From the NCBI GenBank assembly GCA_038373885.1, contig JAWZYV010000158.1:10001-74000 (forward strand): a stretch of 64,000 bases of DNA, written 5' to 3'. This DNA is from Cheiracanthium punctorium (lineage: Eukaryota; Arthropoda; Arachnida; Araneae; Cheiracanthiidae). The notes under the pieces are model-generated. The model saw only the letters and a program-made list of their open reading frames with translations, made no database searches and was not told the origin of the DNA. A program made the translations under genes and the position numbers. The stretch's first letter is position 1. Each line of letters opens with the position of its first letter. Shown in pieces: positions 23,155 through 34,899 of this stretch.

Positions 23155-23699
23155 CCTTTTATAATTACATGTTACATATTTATAAATAAAATTATTTGTA
23201 AAATGTTCAAATAAAAATTAATATTTCTTCTGAAAATAAAACAAAGTAAATAAAAAATTGTTGCTATACTTATGTGGACATTGAAATCATTCAATTTTAA
23301 TATTTCATTTAGAGATACTATTTTTTTATATTTAGTATCTACTTATATAATACGCTAATGTATGCGGTACCAAAATTGACGATATTTTTATGCTGGGAGC
23401 GGCAAGAACTAGATGTAAACATTAGCGTAATAACAATAACACACGTGCAAAAATCCAGATTAACAGTTCAATGACATCAAGTGAAGCAAGCCTATTTGTT
23501 ACTGGTTACGTGTGTCACGCAGTAGATAGATTAAAAAATAACAATGTATGTGCAAAGAAGCAAAATCTTTCGGATTTTTTTACTTCACGTTTATTGCACA
23601 TTTAAAAAAAAAAAACTACTTTGCAATGAAGTATATTTTAGCCATTTCGTGTTTCCATACACGAAAAAGCAAATTGTTTCTTTTTGATTTGATTAATGG

Positions 23700-23914
23700 C
23701 AACGGTACTCTGAGTGATCTGCCAAGGATAGGAGATGCCTTGGCAGGAGGACTTTCTAAGGGGTTTTAACGCGTATCCACGTTACATCTGGAGAAAACCT
23801 ACCAAAACTCCAGACCGTTAGATCGACAGCCACATGATGGGACCCAAATCCGGGACCCTCACACTTCGGCCATCTTACCATTTTCAGTGACATTACCACC
23901 GTGCCATGATGAGG
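23700..23914 (-). repeat. tRNA-derived SINE, copy 1
   Basis: On the minus strand the copy starts catcatggcacggtggtaatg (A-box-like) and continues to a B-box-like word near 23840-23855 (ggtcccgg…gggtccc region), then a body that ends with ttggcagatcactcag. It is inserted in the hAT element at 23035-24940, so it is younger than that element or moved with it. Confidence 0.75.
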
Positions 23915-24111
23915 ACCCCAAAATCTTTCGGATCTATTCACATGTCCCATGGTCACCATCAGCTTTTGTCATGATACCCCCAAAATTTGTAGCAACCATA
24001 ACCTAAATACATTTCATGACAAATACTGTTAAAACCATGAAATATGATTTTCGTTGAAAGGACTCTGATAATTTAGACAAAACTGACTGAGTAAATATGG
24101 TAAGATATGGG

Positions 24112-24473
24112 TAGTGTTGCCAGGCGTTCGGATAAAGCCGGACATAGTTAGGCTTTTTGATTGCGTGTCCGGCCAAACTGAACGGTGTCCGGCTTTTGTG
24201 AGGCTTTTTACTGGTGACTTTGGCTGATGAGTCATAAAGTACTTGAACTGATTTGGCATTCGATGCTATTTATATTTCATTAGAATTGAACAAGATTCGT
24301 GGTAATAATAAAAAAGGTTGATTTTACATACAATTTTTTTGTCGTACCTATTAATACTGAGACAAAATCCTCAATATTGTAGGCTGTCCGGCCTTTTTAC
24401 CCAAATGTTTGGCAAAACTGGATGGTCTGTCTGGCTATTTGGTTTGGCGACCTGGCAACCCTAGATATGGGGG
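24112..24473. mobile_element. 362-bp hAT-type MITE with exact 8-bp target duplication
   Basis: The ends are TAGTGTTGCCAGG and the reverse complement of cctggcaacccta (one mismatch in 13). The flanks are GATATGGG at 24104-24111 and 24474-24481, identical. The interior has repeated gtccggc words near both ends. It is nested in the 1.9-kb hAT element. Confidence 0.9.
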
Positions 24474-24948
24474 GGCGAAGCTGGCCACCTTGGCAGCTAG
24501 TATATTATAATACAATAGTAATTGTTTACTACATTTTACATGGAATATTGCTCTTAGATTCATCAGTAATAATGGTGATATTTAGTTCAAAATATTTTTA
24601 AGGTTTAGAAATAAGTTGTTAAAACACAAAACCTCTATTTTGGAAAAGTTCAAGTATCAAGCATTATTCAAGTAAAAAATGCAGCCTATAATTTAAGTTT
24701 AATTAATAATTTTTAATAATTATAAAACAATAAGGTATCTAGAGTGATATAATAAACTTATTCTTGATACTTATGAGGATAATTTAAAAATATATTAGAA
24801 CATATTCTATCTGTAGTATTTGTAATTTTAAATTATTCTTTTAAAAAAACCAATTGGTTTTTTTGAGAAAAAAACCATTTGGTTTAAACCATGGTTTAAA
24901 CCGTGGTTTAAACCAGTCGGTTTAAACCATGCCAACCCTGTTATTGAT

Positions 24949-27900
24949 CATACTCTACTTTTGTAATACATTAACTCATATCTTTCTATTACTTCTGATT
25001 AATACAGGTTACACAGTATTTTTTTTATTCATACGATTTCTTTGTTTTTAATTTAGATTCTTTACGTTTACTATATTAGTACTTCAAATATACTATTATA
25101 AGTTGTCGTATTTAATTAGTACATGTTAAAATGCCCAATGTTCATCAGTTTACAGTGTTTATTTTCTGTGTACATCTTAATGTTAACTCTTTTTTAAGTT
25201 ATGCATGCTTTACAAAATGTGCTACATGTACTAAAGATTTTAAAATATTATAATTTGCCTTGTTTATAATTAACATAGTGCACAAAACCACCTGGGTGTT
25301 TATTTCTGTCTATATAGTAATACTCAAATACTTTGATACCATAGAATTTCTTTTAAAGGCATGGGTTAATTTCTTGTATCTATGTGAGCTTTTACTAGCT
25401 GAATAGCAGGCATGTGGGGCAGATATAAATGTAATTCTGCTTCACACTTGCTATTTTGCTGGAAATATAAGCTACCGTTCTTTTTAAAAATAAAAAATGA
25501 ATGATGATGCTCTTGCTGTGAAGTCACATCGTAAAGAAGACTGCTTTATCCAACCAACTGATTCTAGGTGCAGCATTTACCTATTGGGAATACAGAATTC
25601 TTTTCTAGATCTGCCACTGATCGTAAAGTATCTTATTTTCTGTTGTTATGTATTAATCTTGATCGTGAATTGGTACTGCAATGAATTTTGCTGAAAATAA
25701 AAAAAATTTCATGGTTTGTAAATGAAATAACCTATTAGTGATACGCCTGTGAAAGTTAAGGTAAGTGCTTTTGTTTAATTAAATAGTTTTATTTTGTGTA
25801 TAGACTGATTGAAGATTTTTGAGCAGCTATGCCACAAATATCCATTGCAGTTACTTTAGGTTAAAAATGGGCCACTGATTGTCAATCATTTTAATTGCTG
25901 TATAGTAAGTTCTGGAATTTACAGAAATGTTTTTAGATTTATATTAAATTACTGTTTAAGGATTTTTCTTTCTTTTTTTGAGTTGCTTTGTAGTAAGTTT
26001 AGTTCTTCTGTTTTTACTCATAAAATTTAGGAATGCAATGTTCTCAGGCAAACATACTGCATTCAGCTAATGTGCCAGATATTACAAATATCCAGCAATA
26101 TATCTGTCCTCAAATTTCATACTGCGATATTACATATACATAATAAAATCTAAAACTACAAATGCAATTTTTAAATCAAATATTTCACTTTTAATGATTT
26201 TCCAAATTGCAATTTTATCACGCAAAGAAAACAGGAAACACCTGTTCACTTTTAGACATTCTAAGCACTTTTAGCCTTTTTTTGAGGTGGTAAATTCTGA
26301 TGCAGAGGAATATTTTTGTAACTGAAGAAGGGTGAATCTTTTGTACCACCTGAAACAATCATCTTGATGCGTAGCAATTTTTACGTGTGCTATTTTACAA
26401 TGCTTTTAATTATTTTAAATTTCAACATCAGTCTTTTGCTGAGTGTTCTTGTTAAAGATAATAACTGTTCTTCATTCTTTGGTAAATTTTTTTTTTTTTC
26501 CCCCCTCCAAGAATTAAGTGTTTCTGAGAATACAGCCTCTCGTATATACTGTTATCTGGTGAGAAAAGTTTTCTTTTTTTTAAAAATTATTTTGAAAGTA
26601 AGGAAATTTATCAATGTACAATGAATATCAAAGTTACATTGATTTTCAAGCAGTGTTGTCTGTATCAACTTTAATTGGAGTAAAACAGGCATAATTTCAT
26701 AAAAACAATCCCCAAAAGATTTCGGATTTTTTTATTAAATGATCTAAAACTGGTGAAAAATTTTTTAAAACAATAACGATGAATATTTTTAGAAAACTTG
26801 TAACAATACAACTGAATAAGAAACATATTGCTGCCAGATATCCAGGTGAAATTTTGTCTGGATATTTAGTATTTAGCCAAATTGACATCCATTTTGACAT
26901 TAGTAACCTTTATATGCATTTTAAATTTCTTGAAATTTCACGAATCTCATTAGTGGCATAACTGTCATATTGTCAATATTGAGGCACCAGGTTGCATTGC
27001 AGCTGAGGGCCTTCCACGAGCAAACAAATATTGCCAAGTAGGCTTACCCCCACTTATCAGGTATTTCTTCTGTTTAGTGGCAGCTCGTAACTTGAATCAC
27101 TATTGGTGCTGCTTAAAAAATTATTAAGCTGCTTCCTACTACATGCTCTCCCAGCAATGCTGAAAATTATGGAGCCTTGCCAGGAAAGTACATATCATAA
27201 AACTTAAGAAGTTCACTCTTTCCAATGCATAACAATTTTTTTTTTTTCCCCTGAGGTGGGAGATATCAAAATTTCTTATTAAAATGAGCAACCATCCAAT
27301 GAGATTTAAGACACAAAATGATTACTGTGACATTATCACTTTATAATTGCAAGAATCGCCTTTCACATTGTGACTTGATAGCAACATCATTAGATGACTG
27401 GTCACAAATGAAGCCCCGCTGTACATAATCACAGATCATTTATTTACCATTAACAGTGTGTGCTTTTAGGGTATTTATATTTTTATTTTATAAAGACAAC
27501 AACATTACACAAGCCAATTTGTTTGTAGTATTTCTCTAAGAGACTTTAATAAATAAAAACTTATTGAAACTGTTTCATCTTTTTATTTATGCAATACAAT
27601 ATATTTATAAGTTTGATTTCATGGATCATCATACTCACACACAGGGATTATACTTCTCATCTTTCTTCGGCACTTTCTTATATGAACTGATTTCTTTTTT
27701 CTCTTGCAGCTTGTACAAATGGGCAGATGACTCTTGATCCTATTTTACAAGCCGAAAAAGTACAAGTACAATGTTGCTCTTTCAAATGTACAGCAAAATT
27801 GTACAAGCACTCATTAGGCATAAAAAACAAACTGCGTTGATCACATTCTAGGGGGAAAAAAATTTGTATGATGCTAAAGAAGAAAAATAAAAGCAATGTG

Positions 27901-28020
27901 CAGCATGCAAAACTCAAACTTGTCTTCAGCAATCAAGAAGCCACACATTTCACACTGTCACATACAACGTTAGGTCTCCTAAGCTGACACAAAAATAGCT
28001 TATTGCTTACACTAGCAATT
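24949..28020. other. AT-rich stretch without recognisable genes
   Basis: No domain, splice-consistent exon or terminal inverted repeat recognised in 3 kb. It holds several poly-T runs (about 26485, 27235-27248) and scattered short frames. Confidence 0.5.
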
Positions 28021-28024
28021 GATT

Positions 28025-28205
28025 CATAAAGTAAATGAAAACTTAGTATAAAACAATACCAATTCACAGGTATGATTGTTTAGACAGAATTTTTTTTCAG
28101 TCTCCATCAGCCTTTACACTGTGTCTTACCAAACAGTGGGATCTGAAAAATAAACAAAAACATGTTGCCACATGTAAAAAAAGAAAAAGGCAAGAAACCG
28201 TAGAG
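28025..28205 (-). mobile_element. Penelope-type terminal repeat, inverted copy
   Basis: Read on the minus strand, this segment (ggcaacatgtttttgtttat … cccactgtttggtaagacac … ctgatggagactg … atacctgtgaattggtat) parallels the plus-strand copy at 28350-28520 word by word. Both parallel 61815-61960, just upstream of the Penelope-like reverse transcriptase. The hammerhead-like core is damaged here (CTGATGG instead of CTGATGA; TAAAC instead of GAAAC). Confidence 0.7.
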
Positions 28206-28345
28206 ATTAAAGAAAGGGAAAGAAAAAAAAAGTGGTGAAGGTGGGGGATAAAGAAAAAGACAAACAAAAATAAATAAATAAAGCAAAAAAAGAACACAGA
28301 CCATCAAACCAAAGAACAAAAACAAGGTAACATTAATCTCTAGTT
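28206..28345. other. Purine-rich spacer between inverted Penelope repeats
   Basis: It is A/G-rich on the plus strand, so T/C-rich on the minus strand. It resembles in composition the pyrimidine-rich leader at 61440-61780 of the Penelope-like element, in inverted orientation. No coding. Confidence 0.5.
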
Positions 28346-28349
28346 TCTC

Positions 28350-28570
28350 GCCTTTTTCTTTTCTTCCATGCAGCAACATGCTTCTTTTGTTAATTTTCCA
28401 GTTCCCACTGTTTGGTGAAATGTAGTGTAAAGACTGATGAAGACTGAAAAAGTTTTTGATTGAAACGATCGTACCTGTGAATTGGTATCGTTATATGTGT
28501 GTTTTTTACACAAAGTTTTATTTACTTTATCTTTTAACACCAGTATTTTGAGCGTTTTTACTGAACTGAT
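28350..28570 (+). mobile_element. Penelope-type terminal repeat, direct copy
   Basis: It shares with 61815-62000 the words gcaacat, cagttccc, the hammerhead-like core, tgtgtgttttttac and ttaacaccagtattttgag. Together with the inverted copy at 28025-28205 it forms a head-to-head pair, an arrangement known for the terminal repeats of Penelope-like elements. No reverse transcriptase lies next to it, so it is a solo or truncated insertion. Confidence 0.75.
28434..28473 (+). ncRNA. Hammerhead-ribozyme-like core in the Penelope terminal repeat
   Basis: CTGATGA (28434-28440) is followed by a 21-base segment that can fold (stem II; mismatches present), then GAAAC (28462-28466), a GATC loop and GTA (28471-28473), the expected U-H cleavage context. 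Helix I pairing is weak, so activity is uncertain. Hammerheads of the form CTGA-N-GA…GAAAC are an established feature of Penelope-like terminal repeats. Confidence 0.5.
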
Positions 28571-28706
28571 TCATGCTTGGCAAATTGTCCCTCTTGCCGA
28601 ATAATTATCAAGTAGTAAATGACTTCATATGATACTGTATAAATACACAAGAAAAGTAATTTTATATAACACATAAATAACCTGTTAACTATATAACAGG
28701 AAAGAT

Positions 28707-28937
28707 GTTTGTGTGATTATAACAATGCTACGCTCGGGCGATCTGCTAAGGATGGGGGATGCCTTGATAAGAAGGCTTTCTAAGGGGTTCTAATATGTAT
28801 TCACGTTACATCTGGAGAAAAATCTACCAAATCTCCAGACCGTTAGATGGACAGCCGCGCGCTGGGACCCGAACATAGGACTTTCATAATTCGTCTGTCT
28901 ACCATTTTTAGTGACATAACCACTGTGCCAATAATGG
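28707..28937 (-). repeat. tRNA-derived SINE, copy 2
   Basis: On the minus strand it begins with tggcacagtggttatgtcac (28911-28930), a good Pol III A box in tRNA context. A B-box-like gttcgggtccc follows at 28865-28875. The body matches copies 1 and 3 and ends near the gtgtgattat word at 28710. Confidence 0.85.
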
Positions 28938-29053
28938 GAAAGAAATTTTATTGTAAATTGTTATTAAATACTACTCCAATAGAAACAAACAAACAAAAAA
29001 AAGAATGAAGGAAAATGTGACACTTTGGACATGCATTTACACTTTATTGAAAT

Positions 29054-29280
29054 TGTTTGTGTGATTATGGTAACACTACGCTAGGGTGATCTGCCAAGGA
29101 TGGGGGGTGCCTTGGTAGGAGGACTTTTTAAGGGGTTTTAATACATATTCACGTTACATCTGGAGAAAACCTACCAAAACTCCAGGCAGTTAGATCGACA
29201 GCCACGCGATGAGACCCAACCTTAATACTTTGGCCATCTACCATTTTCAGTGACATAATAATCCCTGTGTCATGGAGAGG
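29054..29280 (-). repeat. tRNA-derived SINE, copy 3
   Basis: Same family and orientation as copy 2, starting 347 bases further on. Both share the 3' border gtttgtgtgattat, which may be SINE sequence or the footprint of a duplication of the whole region. The B-box part is partly deleted (gagacccaaccttaatac). Confidence 0.85.
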
Positions 29281-29815
29281 AAAATAATACTCGAAAGAAT
29301 TATACAGTTTTTAAAATAATAGACAGTTTTACAAAGATAAAAACTTCAAAGTCTTAAAAAAGAACATAGAATTTTAATTTTCTGCTCATTAAACAAAATC
29401 AATTGCATTAAGTGATAACTGAACATGTAAATTAACGTTTAAAATAATGTAAACAAAACAATGAAAACAATTGTTATAAAACAGCAATATGTGGATAAAT
29501 TTAAGTAAGTAAAAATTGATTCCTTTGGCTGTGCTAATTCATAAAGCCTATAACAAACATATTTAATTTGAACATTTATAATTCCATTACTCAGTAAATA
29601 ATTAACATAGTTAACACTTTCATAACTATATAAATTAATTATATTCCATAAAAATTTTATTAGAGTTAAATTCATTTTATTTCGCCTCTATTTCAAAAGA
29701 AAAAAAATCTGATGTGTCCAACACATGACTTCCTTGCACGTCCATTAGATCAAAAATATTTTCGACGCACTTCCTCTAAACTTATTTGTTTGAAAGAGAT
29801 AAAATATCAATAATA
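29281..29815. other. AT-rich non-coding stretch
   Basis: No gene seen. It ends with gacttccttgcacgt near 29728, a word that in inverted form (acgtacaaggaagta) ends the repeat block at 34718; see the hairpin entry. Confidence 0.4.
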
Positions 29816-29899
29816 GTAAGGTTTAGCGATTTCTAGACAAATATTTCGATATCGCCAAGATGAGTAGGATATTCAATTTGAAATATTTCCTTCTGACAC

Positions 29900-30440
29900 T
29901 TTATTTGGCGATATTTCACCAAAAGCCGACAAACTTGAGATAGTCTGCGAGATTTTGGGGATAGCCAAAGTAGTCATTGACCACAGACTTTCAATGAATT
30001 GAATGCATCCATACACCTGAATGTATTTAAAGTCATTTGGCTCACCCTGTAAATAAATTCTCAGTCGATTGCTGTCAAAAAAGATATGGAAAACAGTTAG
30101 ATATTACAATAGTTCTAAATACAAAAGTTCAAAAATCTACGGGTTAAAGTTTTAGTGTTATACAAAATACGAAATAATTTTTGGCGCCAAATTTGGCGAT
30201 ATTTCGGCAAAACTCGTTAATGTCGACGAAATTTAGCGAGATTTTAAGCATGAACCAAACAATGACAGATTATCGCCAAATTTGGTGATATTTCGCCAAA
30301 ACTCGCCAAGAACGGTGACAAATGGCGATACTTTGGGCATGGACCAAATGACTGACTATCGCCAAATTTGGCGATATTTCGCCAAGGTCGAGGAAAGACG
30401 GCGAGTTTTTGGGCATGTACCAAACAATGACTGTCTACAG
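29900..30440. repeat. ~86-89-bp tandem repeat with ggcgatatttcgcc palindromes
   Basis: atttggcgatatttcg recurs at 30191, 30280 and 30366 (spacings 89 and 86), with a diverged copy near 29903. Each unit holds a cgccaaatttggcga palindrome and a ggcatg(g/t)accaaa(ca)atga word. A further tcgccaagcttggcga palindrome lies near 30636. It is part of a larger repeat block ending near 34720. Confidence 0.8.
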
Positions 30441-30940
30441 TTGTATTATATTGAAGATGTCCATAGACATTAAAGTACTAAAATTATTTTCGGTGGTCCT
30501 GTATATAAACTCTCCAATAGATTGGAACCAAAAATCGAGATACACAACTAGATGTTACAACATTCTTATATATGAAATTTCATAATAGTTTTTGAGATTT
30601 GAGAGTTAAATATGCACACACGTACACCAAAAGTCGCCAAGCTTGGCGACTTTTGGCATAGTTCTTGAGGGAGGCACGTGACCGTGGTCGGACCATTACC
30701 TAACTTATGTGGTAGGACGGTATTGTGCTTGAAATGGATGAATGCCTCTAAAATTGCCATTGACCGTAATGTATTGGAAATCTTTTGAGTGTTCCTGTAG
30801 CAGAATACAAATGATAAATACACTTTTTTTTAATGGAGAAATTCATTTTCTAACTCTTTACAGCATACATCTCTTCTGAGTCGTTTGAAATAGCCCAATA
30901 CCTCTAAAAAACGCTTTGATGAATTTCGGCCCATAGAGCG

Positions 30941-31202
30941 TAATGTATTTCGAATCTTTTGGGCGGTTCTGTAGATAAACTATCCAGTCGAATGGAATCG
31001 AAAGGGGAGGTGCACAACTAGATGTTACAGCAATCCTAAATATAAAGTTTTAACATTCTACGCCTAATAGTTTTTGAGATATGCGAGTTTAATGAGTTTC
31101 GGCTCATTGAGCGTAATGCATTTCGAATGTTTTGGGCAGTCCTGTAGATAAACTATCCAGTCGAATGGAACCAAAAGGAGAGGTGCACAACTAGATGTTA
31201 CA
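30941..31202. repeat. 173-bp tandem repeat, units left of the hAT insertion
   Basis: taatgtatttcgaatcttttgg at 30941 recurs at 31114, a period of 173, and at 34333 beyond the inserted element. Diverged units extend left (about 30018 and 30466). Shared words include cctgtagataaactatccag and aggtgcacaactagatgtta. Confidence 0.85.
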
Positions 31203-33177
31203 CAGGGATCACTCTAGAAATGAAAAAGGGCAGGGTGCACATTACAGAAAAAGGGCAGTGTTTGGGAAAAGGGCATATCATATCACACAAAAAGGGCAAC
31301 TTATGTAATTATTGTCTACAAACACATAAGGATAGCTTTTATAAACATACTGTTATGTCCGAAAATGTGTTTTCTTAATAGCAATTTTTTAAACAAATGA
31401 TTAAACAAATTTTGAAACCAAATTTTTTCATTCAATAAAATCTACACTTACACAAAAATTGTGTGAGGCGGCCATTATGCTTTATTTCAACAAAAAAAGC
31501 ATAAAAAATTTTTTTTTTGTAATCGTAAAATAACGGGAATCTGGTTTTGCCAACAAATTTTTAATAATTACGCCAATTTTCAAACCCGAAAATGACAGAA
31601 AACATTCTTTTTTAGATTCAAATTTTATCGTATTCAACGTCACTGCAACTTTTCTCTCTGTATATATGCTAGTCTGCAACTAGTGGAGGGGAAATGGGAC
31701 ACTTGCCCAGGCATAGTGCTGTTACGCCAAAATTGAAATGGAAAGAAGGGAGCGCCAAAACAAAGGTTTGTCCCGGGCGACTTGACCTCTAGCAGGGGTC
31801 AGTCCAGGTTTCTTTCCCAGGGTCCTATTTTTGTGAAATGTTACCTAATTTTGTGAATTTTTTCTATTTCTGTGAATTTTTTCTTATTTTGTGAACTTCT
31901 TCCAATTTTCTATTTCATTTTTGAGCAAGAAATCAATCACGAAATAGAATTGATTAATTTTTAAAAAATTAAAAATAAAATGGGTATAGTTAGTTTCCTT
32001 AAAAAAAGTTGGCCAAAACTGAATAATTCCTGTTCACCGAACATCCGGGATAGTCATAACCTGGAACAACATTTTTTTTAAAAATTGATTAAAATTAAAA
32101 ATATAAAGCTTTAAATCTTTTAAGTGATTAAGAAATAGATTTTATAATAAACGTAGGCCATGGTAGTTTTGATTTTAAATTGCAGGTACTAAACACTTTT
32201 ATTTACACCCCAAATTCAAACTTTAGTAATTTTTAGATATTACAATGTCTGTCAGTTTTGACTGGAAATACTCTAATACTAAAGATGTGAAAAATGCAAT
32301 TTTTAAATTTAGTTAAATTTCAACAATTGAAGGGAAATCAAAAATTAGTTGCAGATAATTATAGATAGGAGAAATTAGCTAACATTATATTTTTAAAAAT
32401 TAATTTCAACTTGTACCATTAAAGAAAAATTACTTGTCAGTGTACACAGAATATCCCAAAAACACTGACATGGGGTTTTATTCCTTAAATATTTTACAGT
32501 AAATCATAAATTTATGTTAAAAAAAGGGGGGGGTACAGAATTTTACAGTAATGATTATAATTTTTGGAAGATTAAATCTAAATAAATACAAATGTACATT
32601 TTTATATGGTCTCCAAACAGAAAATTCCCAGTCTGTAAGATGTGCCCATACATTAATTAAGTTTAAAAAGTTTAATTAAGTTATAAATTTTCAGTCTTCT
32701 ATCATTTTTTGCTCGCTACGGCACTGCCTATGCTGATAGCATTTCTCTGTAGTGTACCCCTATGACCGCTCTTTAAAAAGATATTAAATCCCAATAAAAT
32801 CACTCCCATGCTTTGTTGCTCACTCCCAAGAATGAAGAAATGCAGTATTACACTATTTCTACCCCCCCCTTTTTTTTTCCATTCTTGAGCAATGATTGAC
32901 CTATATTTATCCCATTTCACATTCCACAGTGTGAATTCTCGACCGATTAAACAGGGCGCGGCACCCGGCAACCCTTTAACGTCTGGCAGCCCTTTTTCTC
33001 CGCCCTATGGTTTGGTATGTCAGTCTGTTTTTCCATTCTTATTTGCCAAAACTTTTTCTCCTTCCTTACCATACAGTTTTCCTTATACAGGAGACAATAC
33101 AATGAAGTCAAAATCGATGTTTAAACGACCCTTTACAAAACAGGAGGTATAACTGTTCCTTCACAAAATTCCAATCA

Positions 33178-33212
<35 letters not shown>

Positions 33213-34241
33213 CACCCAGATAAAATGCCCTTTTATAAATAATTATATTTTCTGTTTTCTTTCATTTGCTTGATCTGAAAGATGCCCCTGGAATGTTTGT
33301 TTTTCAGCATTGTAAAAGGGCCATCTGGCACATTACGCTTTCAGTTGGGGGGGAAAGAAGGGAATTCAAAATGATTTCCAGTAAGGATGTTATGTTTGAT
33401 AAGTAGGCAGTTGTGAATTAGTAAACAATAAGCTTAGACTTAGCCACATAAATCACGGCAGCTTCCGTTGTTTTAAAATGGATGTTATGCACTCTTGCAA
33501 GTTGTTCTTAATGATTGCTTTTAGTGTAATCATTGCATGGGCTTTCTACTTCAGATTATTGGTCACCAATTTGGTCCCCGATGGCTACCCGAAATTCGAT
33601 ATTTTCAAGTAGTATTTCCTGACTGCTGCACACCCTGTCAATGAATCAATTTTTTCCTATTCTTTTTAGTACACCGACGGGGAGGAGTGCATGATGGGGG
33701 GGGGGGGGGGGTTTATTAATTACTTACAGCATTTATAAAACACGGTAAAGCGTCATTTACAGTAGGAAATAATTTATTGTTATGACTGCTCTTTTGGATG
33801 ACAGATTGTTTCTCTAATGAGATAGTTTATGACCTGAAGCTACAGCGAACGGTTTCAACCCTCTCAGGTCGGGATGGAGAAGAGCGGCTACTGAGCAGAT
33901 GCCCCCCCCCCCCTCACATCATTGATAAGAGAATAAACAAATCAGCTTCCTTGTTGTTGTTGTTGGAGAGAGGCTTTTTTGGGGTCTAGCCGGTACCACG
34001 TGGCCCTGGTCTAGACGAGCGCCAGCAATGGTAACAAGAATCAAAGAAAAGGGGAAACAAGGAGGGGTGGAGAAAAGGAGAGCGGCATTTTGATTGGGGG
34101 GGGGGGGAAGCGGAATTTTATCAAGGAAAACGGCAAGGAGGGCGGAATTTTATCAAGAAAAAGGGCAAGGAGGGCGGCATTTTACCGGGAAAAGGGCACC
34201 AGGGCGGGCCGCCCCCCTGAAACGCTCTAGAGTGATCCCTG
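31203..34241. mobile_element. hAT-like element (3.04 kb) inserted in the 173-bp repeat
   Basis: The ends are CAGGGATCACTCTAGA (31203) and its exact reverse complement ending 34241. TGTTACA flanks both sides (31196-31202 and 34242-34248), a 7-bp direct repeat; an 8-bp duplication with one changed base is equally possible. The length check is exact: element plus duplication is 3046 bases, and the distance between equivalent repeat units across it is 3219, which is 173 + 3046. Subterminal regions carry repeated aaaagggca (left) and aagggcaaggagggcgg (right) words. No transposase recognised; the interior is AT-rich with G, C and T homopolymers. Confidence 0.85.
34075..34200 (+). repeat. Subterminal tandem repeats of the 3.04-kb hAT-like element
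   Basis: Three to four copies of a ~30-base unit (ggcggaattttatcaag followed by aaaagggcaagga) lie just inside the right end. Subterminal repeats of this kind are typical transposase-binding regions in hAT elements. Confidence 0.75.
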
Positions 34242-34248
34242 TGTTACA

Positions 34249-34500
34249 ACTATCCAAAATATGAAGTTTCGACATTCTACGCCTAATAGCTTTTGAGTTA
34301 GGCAAGTTTAATGAATTTCGGCCCATAGAGCGTAATGTATTTCGAATCTTTTGGGCAGTCCTGTACATAAACTATCCATTCGATTGCCACCAAAAGGGGA
34401 GGTGCACAACTAGATCATAGAACAATCCTAAATATCAAATCTCAACATTCTACGACCAATAGTTTTTGAGATATGCGAGTTACATACATACGTACGTACA
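34249..34500. repeat. 173-bp tandem repeat, units right of the hAT insertion
   Basis: This continues the unit interrupted at 31202 and adds another unit from 34333. It ends in a TACG-type simple repeat (acatacatacgtacgtac, near 34484). Confidence 0.85.
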
Positions 34501-34688
34501 GACGGCATGGAAAAACTGGCCACAGCAGACTCGCCGCTGGTCAAAATGAGTTGCAGACGCGTTAATATGATCGTGCATGCTAGCCTACGATAGGATGCAT
34601 CGAAAAAAATTTTAAAATTAAATTTAGAGGTAGTCAAAATCGGTTTTTTTTGTCGAAATTTGGCCCCCAAAATTTTTCGGGATCACAT

Positions 34689-34718
34689 TACTTCCTTATA
34701 CTACGTACAAGGAAGTAA
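34689..34718. repeat. Imperfect palindrome at right border of the repeat block
   Basis: tacttccttatac, a 3-base centre and gtacaaggaagta form a near-perfect inverted repeat. A related word (acttccttgcacgt) lies near 29729, so the palindrome may be the terminus of a larger element spanning about 29.7-34.7 kb whose interior is the tandem repeats. Confidence 0.5.
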
Positions 34719-34899
34719 AAATCAACATGCATCTTTCTTCAAACTTCAATCAAAAGTAAATTTTAAAAATCTTGAACTTAAAACAGTGGTTTTTAAATGA
34801 AAATGGAATACAATCTTATCTAATAATATTTGCCTCAAGCTTGAATCAGAGCATAAAACTGGACTCATAAATAAGGACAATAATCAAATGCAAAAATTG

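Larger units (their letters stand above)
23035..24940. mobile_element. hAT-type element (1.9 kb) with exact 8-bp target duplication
   Basis: The left end CAGGGTTGG at 23035 and right end CCAACCCTG ending 24940 are perfect inverted repeats. The flanks are TTATTGAT at 23027-23034 and again at 24941-24948, an exact 8-bp duplication. Both subterminal regions are rich in ggtttaaacc, a palindrome repeated several times near 23090-23120 and 24885-24930. No transposase remains; the interior holds a SINE and another MITE. An 8-bp duplication with CAGGG ends is typical of hAT non-autonomous elements. Confidence 0.9.

Noticed and set aside
28097..28379. Phenylalanine/leucine-rich minus-strand frames
   Set aside because: They come from a purine/pyrimidine-skewed spacer between the Penelope terminal repeats and overlap in two frames.
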